From Pseudomonas sp. GM41(2012) (GTDB lineage: Bacteria > Pseudomonadota > Gammaproteobacteria > Pseudomonadales > Pseudomonadaceae), in the NCBI RefSeq assembly GCF_000282315.2, contig NZ_AKJN02000011.1, forward strand, positions 124,001 to 188,000: a DNA stretch of 64,000 bases. Reading direction: 5' to 3'. A program made the position numbers and the translations under genes. The notes beneath the pieces are model-generated. The model was not told the DNA's origin and ran no database searches. It saw only the letters and a list, made by a program, of their open reading frames with translations. Shown one piece after another: positions 8,366 through 16,058 of the stretch; the first letter of the stretch is position 1, and each line of letters begins with the position of its first letter.

Positions 8366-9460
8366 ATGCCTCACAAGGTTGAGCTGCCTTACACCCGATT
8401 TTTATCCCCTGACGGCCAATTGCTCGGCGAACTTCCTGCCTGGGCCGACGATTTCAATTTGCTGACGCGCCTTTATCGGCAGATGGTCCTGACCCGCCTT
8501 TTCGATCAGAAAGCCGTCGCCCTGCAACGCACCGGGCGCATCGGCACTTATGCGCCGACGTTGGGCCAGGAAGCCATTGGCGTCGCCATCGGCAGCGTGA
8601 TGCACGCTGAAGACGTGCTGATTCCGTATTACCGTGACACCGCCGTGCAGTTGATGCGCGGGGTGCGCATGGAAGAAATCCTCCTGTACTGGGGCGGTGA
8701 CGAACGTGGCAGCGATTTTGCCGAACCGGCGGCGGCCCAGGACTTTCCGATCTGTGTGCCGATTGCCACCCAGGCCCTGCATGCCTGCGGCGTTGCCAGT
8801 GCATTCAAAATCCGCGGCGAACATCGGGTCGCCGTCACCACCTGCGGCGACGGCGCCACCAGCAAGGGCGATTTCCTCGAAGCCCTCAACGTCGCCGGTG
8901 CCTGGCAGTTGCCGGTGGTGTTCGTGGTCAATAACAACCAATGGGCGATCTCGGTGCCACGACGGATTCAGTGCGGCGCCCCGACCCTGGCACAGAAAGC
9001 GATCGGTGCCGGGTTCCACGGTGAGCAGGTCGACGGCAATGACATGCTCGCGGTTTACGACCGAGTACAAGCGGCCCTCGAAAGGGCGCGTCACGGTAAA
9101 GGCCCGGTGTTGCTGGAATGCCTGAGCTACCGCCTCGGCGACCACACCACCGCTGACGATGCCACACGCTACCGGTCGGCGGACGAGGTCAAGCAGGCCT
9201 GGCTCGAAGAGCCGGTCAAACGCCTGCAACGTTTCATGGTCGACCAGGGCGTGTGGGACGAAGGCCGCGAACAGGCGCTGATCAGCGAATGCCAGGGCTT
9301 GGTGCAGCGCGCTGTGGATAACTTCGAGGCAGCGGGTACTCAGGCGCCCGAATCGATCATGGATCACGTCTACGCCCAATGGCCGGCGTCCCTCGCCGGG
9401 CAGCGTGAAGAGTTGCTCGAACGGGCGGCGCGTCGCGCGGGAGATTCGAGCCATGAGTAA
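8366..9460 (+). CDS. 2-oxoacid dehydrogenase E1 component, alpha subunit
   Basis: Thiamine-diphosphate-dependent decarboxylase half of a pyruvate or branched-chain 2-oxoacid dehydrogenase. The TPP motif is visible as GDGATSKGDF...NNNQWAIS (about residues 165-195), and the family segments RTGRIGTYAPTLGQEA and YRLGDHTTADD are present. The ATG at 8366 has AGGAG 8 nt upstream; an in-frame GTG at 8348 gives a longer form without a good ribosome site. It overlaps the E1beta start by 8 bp, which suggests coupled translation for a 1:1 ratio. Whether pyruvate or a branched-chain keto acid is the substrate cannot be read from sequence; the dehydrogenase-like neighbour hints at branched-chain acids. Confidence 0.9.
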   Translation: MPHKVELPYTRFLSPDGQLLGELPAWADDFNLLTRLYRQMVLTRLFDQKAVALQRTGRIGTYAPTLGQEAIGVAIGSVMHAEDVLIPYYRDTAVQLMRGVRMEEILLYWGGDERGSDFAEPAAAQDFPICVPIATQALHACGVASAFKIRGEHRVAVTTCGDGATSKGDFLEALNVAGAWQLPVVFVVNNNQWAISVPRRIQCGAPTLAQKAIGAGFHGEQVDGNDMLAVYDRVQAALERARHGKGPVLLECLSYRLGDHTTADDATRYRSADEVKQAWLEEPVKRLQRFMVDQGVWDEGREQALISECQGLVQRAVDNFEAAGTQAPESIMDHVYAQWPASLAGQREELLERAARRAGDSSHE

Positions 9461-10439
9461 CGGCAAAGTCACGTTGCTGGAAGCGGTGAACCTCGCGCTG
9501 CATAGGGCGATGAGCGAAGACGAGAACGTCATCGTCCTCGGTGAAGACGTCGGGGTGAACGGCGGCGTGTTTCGCGCCACCCAAGGGTTGCGCGACAGCT
9601 TTGGCTTCAAGCGAGTCATCGACTCGCCGCTGGCCGAAACCATGCTCGGCGGACTGGTGGTCGGCATGGCCGCTCAGGGTCTGAAACCGGTGGTGGAAAT
9701 CCAGTTCATGGGTTTCATCTACGCCGCCATGGAACACCTGGTGTCCCACGCCAGCCGCATGCGTAATCGCACGCGCGGGCGGATCACGTGCCCGATGGTG
9801 ATGCGCACACCGATGGGCGCAGGGATTCGTGCGCCGGAACATCACAGCGAAAGCACTGAAGCATTGTTCGCGCACATTCCAGGGCTGCGGGTGGTGATTC
9901 CGTCATCGCCGGCCCGGGCCTATGGCTTGTTGCTGGCGGCCATCGATGACCCGGACCCGGTGGTGTTCCTCGAACCGACCCGGCTCTATCGCATGAACCC
10001 GCAAGCTCTGTTGGACGATGGCAAGCGCCTGCCACTGGACATCTGTTTCACCCTGCGCGAAGGCAGCGACATCACGCTGATCAGTTGGGGTGCCAGTGTG
10101 ATGGAAACCCTGCAAGCCGCCACCGCATTGGCCGAGCGGGGCGTCTCGGCGGAAGTGATCGATGTCGCGAGTATCAAGCCGCTGGACCTCGACACGATGG
10201 AAGCTTCGGTGCGCAAGACCGGTCGTTGCGTGATCGTTCATGAAGCGCCGCGCTCCTGTGGCGTCGGTGCGGAAATCGCCGCGAGCCTCTATGAGCGGGT
10301 GTTGCTGGAATTGCAGGCACCGATCCAGCGAGTCACGGCGCCGGACATTCCGCCGCCGCTGTATCGACTGGAGTCGCTGTACATGCCCAACGTCGAGGAC
10401 ATTCTTCAGGCCTGCGACAACGTTCTTCACTTCACCTGA
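9453..10439 (+). CDS. 2-oxoacid dehydrogenase E1 component, beta subunit
   Basis: A 328-residue transketolase-type beta subunit that completes the E1 heterotetramer. It begins SNGKVTLLEAVNLALHRAM with the conserved ENVIVLGEDVGVNGGVFRAT stretch near residues 25-45 and PMVMRTPMGAGIRAPEHHSES near 115-135. The ATG at 9453 overlaps the last 8 bp of E1alpha. Sixteen bases separate its stop from the E2 start. Confidence 0.92.
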   Translation: MSNGKVTLLEAVNLALHRAMSEDENVIVLGEDVGVNGGVFRATQGLRDSFGFKRVIDSPLAETMLGGLVVGMAAQGLKPVVEIQFMGFIYAAMEHLVSHASRMRNRTRGRITCPMVMRTPMGAGIRAPEHHSESTEALFAHIPGLRVVIPSSPARAYGLLLAAIDDPDPVVFLEPTRLYRMNPQALLDDGKRLPLDICFTLREGSDITLISWGASVMETLQAATALAERGVSAEVIDVASIKPLDLDTMEASVRKTGRCVIVHEAPRSCGVGAEIAASLYERVLLELQAPIQRVTAPDIPPPLYRLESLYMPNVEDILQACDNVLHFT

Positions 10440-10455
10440 ACCCAAGGAGGCTGCG

Positions 10456-11556
10456 ATGAAATACTTCAAACTGCCGGATCTGGGCGAAGGTTTGCAGGAG
10501 GCGGAAATCGTCCGCTGGCACGTTGCGGTCGGCGATACCGTCAAGGCCGATCAACTGCTGGTGTCGGTAGAAACCGCGAAAGCCTTGGTGGATATCCCCG
10601 CCCCCTACGACGGCGTGGTGGCAAAACTTTACGGCGGCGAGGGCGACATTGTTCACGTCGGTGAACCCTTGCTCGGCTACGAAGGCGAAGCCGATGCGGG
10701 CACCGTAGTGGGGCGACTCGAAGGTGGCGGCAGCAGTCAGGAGGACTCGTTTTTCATCGGGGCGGCCCCCTCGACCCGAGAGCATCTGGCGACTCGCGCC
10801 ACGCCGGCCGTGCGACAACTGGCCCGGCAACTCGGCGTGGAGTTGAGCGGGTTGACGGGCTCAGGCCACGAAGGGCTGATCACCCGCACGGATGTGGAAA
10901 ACGCGGCTCAAACTGAACTGGATCGCTTCGGCGGTGAACGGTTGCGCGGTGTACGGCGCAGCATGGCGCTGAACATGGCGCGGTCCCATGCGGAAGTCGT
11001 ACCCGTGACAATTTTCGGTGACGCCGACCTGCATCGCTGGGGTCAGGCCCGCGAACCGCTGATTCGTCTCGCCAAAGCGATGGCGGCCGCGTGCGCCGTG
11101 GAACCGGTGCTCAACAGCGCCTTCGACGGCAAAAGCCTGTCGCTCAAGCAACACGAACGGCTCGACCTGGGCATCGCCGTGGACACCCCGGACGGCCTGT
11201 TTGTACCAGTGCTGCGCGATGTCGGTCACCGCACTCCGGCTGACTTGAAGGAAGGCGTCATGCGATTAAGGGCCGACGTGCAGGCTCGATCGATTCCGCC
11301 CAAGGAAATGATGGGTGCAACCCTGACGCTGTCGAATTTCGGCACTTTGTTCGGTCGCTACGCCAACCCGGTGGTGGTGCCGCCGCAAGTGGCGATCCTC
11401 GCCGCTGGCGCGATCCGTGACGAACCGGTCGCGGTCGATGGCGCGGTGGTGGTGCATCCGGTTTTGCCGCTGTCCCTGACTTTCGATCATCGTGTGGTCA
11501 CGGGGGGCGAGGCGGCGCGCTTCTTCAAGGCGCTGGTCGAGGCGCTGGAACGTTAG
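10456..11556 (+). CDS. 2-oxoacid dehydrogenase E2 component (dihydrolipoyl acyltransferase)
   Basis: A 366-residue E2 core with one N-terminal lipoyl domain (lipoyl-lysine in ETAKALVDI, about residue 43), a peripheral subunit-binding domain (TPAVRQLARQLGVELSGLTGSG, about 117-140) and a C-terminal acyltransferase domain. The catalytic loop reads FDHRVVTGG, with Thr where most E2 enzymes have Asp (HRxxDG). I recall this variant in other Pseudomonas E2 paralogues. AAGGAGG lies 6 nt before the ATG. No E3 (lipoamide dehydrogenase) gene follows, so E3 must come from elsewhere in the genome. Confidence 0.9.
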   Translation: MKYFKLPDLGEGLQEAEIVRWHVAVGDTVKADQLLVSVETAKALVDIPAPYDGVVAKLYGGEGDIVHVGEPLLGYEGEADAGTVVGRLEGGGSSQEDSFFIGAAPSTREHLATRATPAVRQLARQLGVELSGLTGSGHEGLITRTDVENAAQTELDRFGGERLRGVRRSMALNMARSHAEVVPVTIFGDADLHRWGQAREPLIRLAKAMAAACAVEPVLNSAFDGKSLSLKQHERLDLGIAVDTPDGLFVPVLRDVGHRTPADLKEGVMRLRADVQARSIPPKEMMGATLTLSNFGTLFGRYANPVVVPPQVAILAAGAIRDEPVAVDGAVVVHPVLPLSLTFDHRVVTGGEAARFFKALVEALER

Positions 11557-11650
11557 CATCCGGCCAAATCACCCTCCGAACTCCAGCTTTAAGGACGATG
11601 GTGTCCGCGTATTTTAAGCGGGCGCGATCACCCTTATCGCCAGGGTTTTC

Positions 11651-11833
11651 ATGCGCCTACGAAGCTCTTATCCCAAATCGTTCAAGGCCCAGGTTGTTCA
11701 GGATTGCCTGCAACCCGCAGCAACCATCTCCAGCGTTGCCATCAGCCACGGCATCAATGCCAACGTCATTCGCAAGTGGATGCCGCTCCACCGGGGTCAG
11801 CCAGCAGCATTCGGCATGCCCCGGAAGTCATAG
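11651..11833 (+). pseudogene. IS66 tnpA remnant
   Basis: Sixty codons. The segment SYPKSFKAQVVQDCL followed by AISHGINANVIRKW is the helix-turn-helix start of IS66-type TnpA (Orf1). The reading frame then stops at about half the usual length, so this is a truncated copy. Confidence 0.75.
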
Positions 11834-11976
11834 TGGCTAGCGAGCAGCTTCAGGCTTTGTGCTGGGGCTGTCCAAGGCAGCGAGGCGGTGCGCTCGGCTC
11901 GATCACAGTGCTTTGACACCTTCCGGTAGCCCATCGGTTTATCGCCGCTGATCGCCCGTCTGGCACAATCAGAGGC

Positions 11977-12212
11977 ATGACGTCCTCACGACCAGATGAC
12001 TCCGGAACAGCTGAGTCCGACCGTGGGCACTTGCGCGCTCGAACTGATTGTTTGCCGGGTCGTTATGCAGCGGAAAATGGGCGGCGGCGATCATGAGCCT
12101 GATCCAGTCGGCGCGCATGAATGGGTATGGCCCGAATGCCTATCTTAAAAATGTGCTGATGCGGCTGCCGACACAGCGAGCAAGTGAGATCATGGCGCAA
12201 TTAACGGAGTAG
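11977..12212 (+). pseudogene. IS66 tnpC remnant, both ends joined
   Basis: ATGACGTCCTCA at 11977 followed by a frame-shifted DQMTPEQL segment matches the start of IS66 TnpC as I remember it. From about 12036 the frame reads RSN-stop-LFAGSLCSGKWAAAIMSLIQSARMNG and continues with AYLKNVLMRLPTQRASEI, the conserved TnpC C-terminal end. The TGA at 12045-12047 replaces what is normally a Trp codon. Roughly 450 internal codons are missing. Confidence 0.75.
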
Positions 12213-12220
12213 TCATAACG

Positions 12221-12826
12221 ATGATATTGGTTGTTGAGGGTATCAGCGCCAGTGGGAAAACCACTTGGTGCGATAAGCATGGAGGGCAACATGTCATTCC
12301 TGAAAACGGCCGTTTTGAAAACGAGCCAGATCGGATAAAGGATCCGGTCGGAGCGGCAACTTTTTGGGCAGAGCGAAACGTGGATCGCTGGCAAACGGCG
12401 CTGGCCATGGAAGACATTTCTTCGTGGGCTTTGTGTGACAGTGACCCTCTCAAGCTCCACTACATTTGGAGTCTTTGGCAGATCGGCGAGGCGAGCGAAC
12501 ACGACTGGCGAACAGAGTTGGACGCTACAAGAGAAACGATCGCACAAGGACGTATTGGCTTTGCTGACTGTTACATTGTTGGCCGCATAGATCCTCAGCT
12601 CGCGCGCGAACGAGCCAAAGCAGACACCGCCCGCCGACGGAGTAGATTCGAGCTACACGTGCGCCTCCAGCAAGCTCTGCTGACCTGGTACTCAGCTATG
12701 AATGAAACGCTTCCCGGCAGAGTGCGATTCGGGTTCCCTTCAAAAATGCCCACCGTAGAAAACCTTGATGAAAGATACTCGGTAACGGCCTTTGATCAAA
12801 TGATCGCATCTCTCCCCAAAAAATAA
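12221..12826 (+). CDS. Unknown P-loop kinase-like protein
   Basis: A 201-residue protein with an N-terminal Walker A motif GISASGKTT (residues 7-15) directly after a hydrophobic beta strand, as in nucleotide and nucleoside kinases. An arginine-rich stretch (RERAKADTARRRSRF, about 128-142) resembles a LID region. No substrate can be assigned. It begins 9 bp after the IS66 remnant and its base composition is less GC-rich than neighbouring genes, so it may be acquired. Possible roles range from a deoxynucleoside kinase to a small-molecule phosphotransferase. Confidence 0.65.
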   Translation: MILVVEGISASGKTTWCDKHGGQHVIPENGRFENEPDRIKDPVGAATFWAERNVDRWQTALAMEDISSWALCDSDPLKLHYIWSLWQIGEASEHDWRTELDATRETIAQGRIGFADCYIVGRIDPQLARERAKADTARRRSRFELHVRLQQALLTWYSAMNETLPGRVRFGFPSKMPTVENLDERYSVTAFDQMIASLPKK

Positions 12827-12955
12827 TCCGCCCTCTTGCCGACAGGGATTTGAGAGGCTAATGCAGAGAACGTGAATTGACGTGAAAGCAATGTATAGGC
12901 GTATTAGCCAGCCGCTTTCGCTGGAACAACCCGAAGCCTGACTTTTCGCAGGCAT

Positions 12956-12988
12956 GAAAAAGGCCCTGAGTCATTTGACTCAGGGCCT
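12956..12988 (-). terminator. Rho-independent terminator of yebG
   Basis: A perfect 13-bp stem AGGCCCTGAGTCA / TGACTCAGGGCCT (12961-12988) with a 2-nt loop. Read on the minus strand it is followed by a run of five T. It begins 18 bp beyond the yebG stop. Confidence 0.9.
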
Positions 12989-13006
12989 ATTCAATTCGGG
13001 CGTTGC

Positions 13007-13357
13007 TTACTTGGCAGCCTTGGGCGCTTTAGCTGGCTTGGTCGGCTCAGCGACTTCAACAGGTGCAGGCGCCTCAACGGGGGCAGCCTTTTCAACGACT
13101 TCAGCAGGCGCGTTCAGCAGTTCGGACAGAGCATCCGGCTGACTCTTGAACGCCTTGGCGAACACATCGCGGTTCTTCGCCATGTAGATCCCGGCTTCTT
13201 CCACTTGCTGTTCGGTCAGGGACGGAACGGCTTTTTGCAACACTTCGGCCAGCAACTCGGCCAGTTCGAGCATTTTGTCATGACGGTCAGCTTCGGCTTT
13301 ATCCATGAACAAGCGCTCCAGATCTCGGCTGCTGCGGTATACCACTTCGACGGCCAT
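13007..13357 (-). CDS. yebG: YebG family SOS-response protein
   Basis: A 116-residue protein. The start MAVEVVYRSSRDLERLF and the DKAEADRHDKMLELAELLAEVL segment match E. coli YebG, a DNA-damage-inducible protein of unknown mechanism. The C-terminal 35 residues are an Ala/Pro/Glu/Lys-rich low-complexity tail longer than in E. coli. A perfect LexA box lies 44 bp upstream, which supports SOS control, and a strong terminator follows. Confidence 0.93.
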   Translation of the reverse strand: MAVEVVYRSSRDLERLFMDKAEADRHDKMLELAELLAEVLQKAVPSLTEQQVEEAGIYMAKNRDVFAKAFKSQPDALSELLNAPAEVVEKAAPVEAPAPVEVAEPTKPAKAPKAAK

Positions 13358-13400
13358 TCACCACCTCACATGCCTTCACATTAAATTGTCTGTTCGACCA

Positions 13401-13416
13401 CTGTATTTATATACAG
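13401..13416 (-). promoter_or_regulatory. LexA (SOS) box upstream of yebG
   Basis: CTGTATTTATATACAG is an almost exact match to the LexA consensus CTG-N10-CAG with the preferred alternating T/A core. It lies 44 bp before the yebG start, in the promoter position. Confidence 0.92.
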
Positions 13417-13494
13417 CGAAAAGGATAAGCGAATCCCTGCGCTTTGGGTAGTGGCTTTTTAATGTAGACCGAATTCAGGTGGTCTGCGCAAAAC

Positions 13495-13530
13495 CTGTGG
13501 GAGCCGAGCTTGCTCGCGATGAGGCCCTCG
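13495..13530. repeat. Single REP element
   Basis: CTGTGGGAGCCGAGCTTGC followed by TCGCGATGAGG is one unpaired REP of the GGGAGC type. It lies in the 307-bp yebG/psiE gap, which otherwise shows only the LexA box and no further ORF. Confidence 0.8.
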
Positions 13531-13664
13531 AATCCAGCACAAAAGTGTCCAGTAGCAGCCCATCGCCATCTCACCCAACAGCCCCTGGCCTTTTTTCTGC
13601 ATGCAGAACAAACGTCACGTCAAACCCGCATCATCCGCTCGAACCGAGCTAAGGAAGAATCATC

Positions 13665-14165
13665 GTGAAAATCAACTGGGCCGAGAACCTGCGGCAGAAC
13701 GTGCATCAACTGGCCGAGTCCCTGGGCAACCTGTTCGTCGAGACCTTCCACTACCTGGCGCTGTTCGCCATCGGTGCAGTCACCGCGTGGGCGGCGGTGA
13801 TGGAGTTTTTGCAGATGATCGAGGCGGGGCACATCAAGATCGATGACATCTTGCTGCTGTTCATCTACCTGGAACTGGGGGCGATGGTCGGGATTTACTT
13901 CAAGACCAACCACATGCCGGTGCGTTTCCTGATCTACGTGGCGATCACCGCGCTGACGCGACTGCTGATCTCCAACGTCTCGCACCACAACCCGCCGGAT
14001 ATCGGCATCATCTACCTGTGCGGCGGGATTCTGCTGCTGGCGTTCTCGATTCTGGTGGTGCGTTACGCTTCGTCGCAATTCCCTTCGGTGAAGATCGAAC
14101 ACCCGCAACGCAAGATCGGTGCGGGTTCCGGTGAGCATCCCGAAGTCGAGAAGGGCGAGCTTTAA
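13665..14165 (+). CDS. psiE: PsiE-family phosphate-starvation-inducible membrane protein
   Basis: A 166-residue inner-membrane protein with four predicted transmembrane segments (about residues 26-47, 60-78, 88-105 and 115-135). The family segments ETFHYLALFAIGAVTAW, LLLFIYLELGAMVGIYF and RFLIYVAITALTRLLI are typical of PsiE. Its role is unknown beyond phosphate-starvation induction in E. coli. The ATG has AAGGAAG upstream. Its last 4 bp overlap the end of the convergent DUF3509 gene. Confidence 0.9.
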   Translation: MKINWAENLRQNVHQLAESLGNLFVETFHYLALFAIGAVTAWAAVMEFLQMIEAGHIKIDDILLLFIYLELGAMVGIYFKTNHMPVRFLIYVAITALTRLLISNVSHHNPPDIGIIYLCGGILLLAFSILVVRYASSQFPSVKIEHPQRKIGAGSGEHPEVEKGEL

Positions 14166-14479
14166 AGCCGCATGGCTGGCCGGCTGTGGCCCTTGACGCG
14201 TGGCGGCGGCAGGTTGTGATTGTCGCCGTCGGTCATGGCTTCGAGGATGGCCACGGCGCTATGGCCCTGTTCGATAGCAATGCCGAACTGAATGCTTTGC
14301 ACCAGGCGTTTGAGGCGCTGGGGGTCATTGCGTTGTTCGGCGCTGATCATCCGTTTGGCGACCACATGACCGCTGTTCGACAGGGTCAGCATGATGCTGC
14401 CATCCAGACCCTGAATGCTCAGGTTGATCTGATAATCCGCTGCAAAAGCATCGGTAATGAGCTGAAAAGGGTTGTCCAT
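14162..14479 (-). CDS. DUF3509 domain protein
   Basis: A 105-residue small soluble protein that matches, from memory, the Pseudomonas DUF3509 family (start NPFQLITDAFAADYQINLS; middle MLTLSNSGHVVAKRMIS; IEQGHSAVAILEAM). Its function is unknown. The gene is convergent with psiE and the two coding ends overlap by 4 bp, so their 3' ends are antisense to each other with no room for a terminator. Confidence 0.8.
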   Translation of the reverse strand: MDNPFQLITDAFAADYQINLSIQGLDGSIMLTLSNSGHVVAKRMISAEQRNDPQRLKRLVQSIQFGIAIEQGHSAVAILEAMTDGDNHNLPPPRVKGHSRPAMRL

Positions 14480-14650
14480 GATGCGTTACCGCCTGATTGA
14501 ACGTGCAGTTGTTGACCCGCCGTGATCGGGATTAGTTCGCAACACCAGACCACCGGCACGTCGCTCGCTGAGGTTTTCAAAAGTCCTTTTGCCTCTGGAG
14601 GGTCAAAGCAAGGGGCATGCCGGAAAAATTGTCGAACAATAGACACGGCA

Positions 14651-14685
14651 AAAAAGAGGCGGGCACTACAGCCCGCCTTCTTTTT
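14651..14685. terminator. Bidirectional rho-independent terminator
   Basis: Stem GGCGGGC / GCCCGCC (14658-14677) with a 6-nt loop, TTCTTTTT on the plus side and TCTTTTTT on the minus side. It ends the serine transporter transcript 12 bp after its stop. Confidence 0.88.
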
Positions 14686-14696
14686 GCCTGCCCGTT

Positions 14697-15998
14697 TCAG
14701 GGCATGAATGAGTAGATGATCGCAGACAGTGCAATCAAACCGATCAGCACCACGAACACGTTCGAGGCCTGCCCCGAATACTGGCGCAAGGCTGGCACTC
14801 GACGGATGGCGTACATCGGCATCAGGAACAACAGGCACGCGATGATCGGCCCGCCGAGGGTTTCGATCATGCCGAGGATGCTCGGGTTGAAGGTCGCCAC
14901 GGCCCAGCAACTGAGGATCATGAACAACGCGGTCACGCGGTTCAGCCAGCTCGTTGACATCACCCGGCCACGGCCGCGCAGGCTTTTCACGATCAGGCCC
15001 TGAAAGCCTTCACTGGCGCCGATGTAATGGCCGAGGAAGGACTTGGTGATCGCCACCAGCGCAATCAGCGGCGCGGCGTAAGCGATGACCGGCGTCTGGA
15101 AGTGGTTGGCCAGGTACGACAGGATCGAGATGTTCTGCGCCTTGGCAGCTGCCAAATCCGCCGGTGACAAGGCCAGCACGCAGCTGAAGCAGAAGAACAT
15201 CACCGTCACCACCATCATCGCGTGGGCGATGGCGAGGATGCCGCTGCTTTTGCGTTCGGCCTGGTCGCCGTAACGCTGTTTCTGATCGACGGAGAAGGCG
15301 GAGATGATCGGCGAATGGTTGAACGAAAACACCATCACCGGAATCGCCAGCCACAAGGTCTTGAAGAACAGCGGCATCGGCATGCCTTCACTGGCGGTGG
15401 CGAAGAACGCGCCGTTCCAGTTCGGGATCAGGCTCAAACCGAGCAGCAGCAACGCCGCAACGAACGGATAAACCAGCACGCTCATGCATTTGACGATGAC
15501 GCCCTGACCGCAACGGACGATGGCCATCAGGCCGAGGATCAGCGCCAGCGACAGAATCGCCCGTGGTGGCGGGGCGATGTGCAACTGATGCTCCATGAAG
15601 CTGCTCAAGGTATTGGTCAGCGCCACGCTGTACACCAGCAGAATCGGGAAGATCGCAAAGAAATACAGCAGCGTGATCAGCTTGCCGGCACCGATGCCGA
15701 AGTGTTCTTCCACCACTTCGGTGATGTCCCCGGAACGCCCGGACAGCACGAAGCGGGTCAGGCCGCGGTGGGCGAAAAAGGTCATCGGAAAAGCCAGCAC
15801 TGCCAGGATCAGCAACGGCCAGAAACCGCCTACGCCGGCGTTGATCGGCAGGAACAGCGTGCCGGCGCCGATGGCGGTGCCATAAAGGCCAAGCATCCAG
15901 GTGGTGTCGTGTTTACTCCAGCCCTTGTGGGTTGTTTCGCTAATGCGTGTCAGGTCTACAGCAGGATTATCGGCAGCAGGTGTACGTACATCGGTCAT
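14697..15998 (-). CDS. sdaC: Serine transporter (HAAAP/SdaC family)
   Basis: A 433-residue inner-membrane amino-acid:proton symporter with about 11 transmembrane segments. The first, WMLGLYGTAIGAGTLFLPINAG (about residues 33-54), contains the substrate-binding GxxIGAGxLFLP motif of the hydroxy/aromatic amino-acid permease family. It lies 60 bp downstream of the L-serine deaminase gene on the same strand, so import and breakdown of serine are coupled. L-threonine transport is possible too. Confidence 0.9.
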   Translation of the reverse strand: MTDVRTPAADNPAVDLTRISETTHKGWSKHDTTWMLGLYGTAIGAGTLFLPINAGVGGFWPLLILAVLAFPMTFFAHRGLTRFVLSGRSGDITEVVEEHFGIGAGKLITLLYFFAIFPILLVYSVALTNTLSSFMEHQLHIAPPPRAILSLALILGLMAIVRCGQGVIVKCMSVLVYPFVAALLLLGLSLIPNWNGAFFATASEGMPMPLFFKTLWLAIPVMVFSFNHSPIISAFSVDQKQRYGDQAERKSSGILAIAHAMMVVTVMFFCFSCVLALSPADLAAAKAQNISILSYLANHFQTPVIAYAAPLIALVAITKSFLGHYIGASEGFQGLIVKSLRGRGRVMSTSWLNRVTALFMILSCWAVATFNPSILGMIETLGGPIIACLLFLMPMYAIRRVPALRQYSGQASNVFVVLIGLIALSAIIYSFMP

Positions 15999-16058
15999 CG
16001 TTTGGCCTCGTTATTGTTCTTGCTCGGGCTCACGTGTTACAGGCGTCGGGAATGCTCC

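Larger units (their letters stand above)
11612..12212 (+). mobile_element. Degenerate, internally deleted IS66-family element
   Basis: The stretch contains a truncated tnpA start (11651-11833), the first codons of tnpC near 11977 and the last ~60 codons of tnpC (about 12036-12212) in the correct order, with nearly all of tnpC deleted. A TAAGCGGGCGCGATCACCC sequence near 11615 looks like a left terminal repeat; no matching right end was found. The element is immobile. It separates the 2-oxoacid dehydrogenase cluster from the kinase-like gene. Confidence 0.75.

Noticed and set aside
12954..13142. 62-residue plus-strand frame antisense to yebG
   Set aside because: It begins inside the yebG terminator and consists of Ala/Ser/Thr/Gly noise that mirrors the yebG low-complexity tail.
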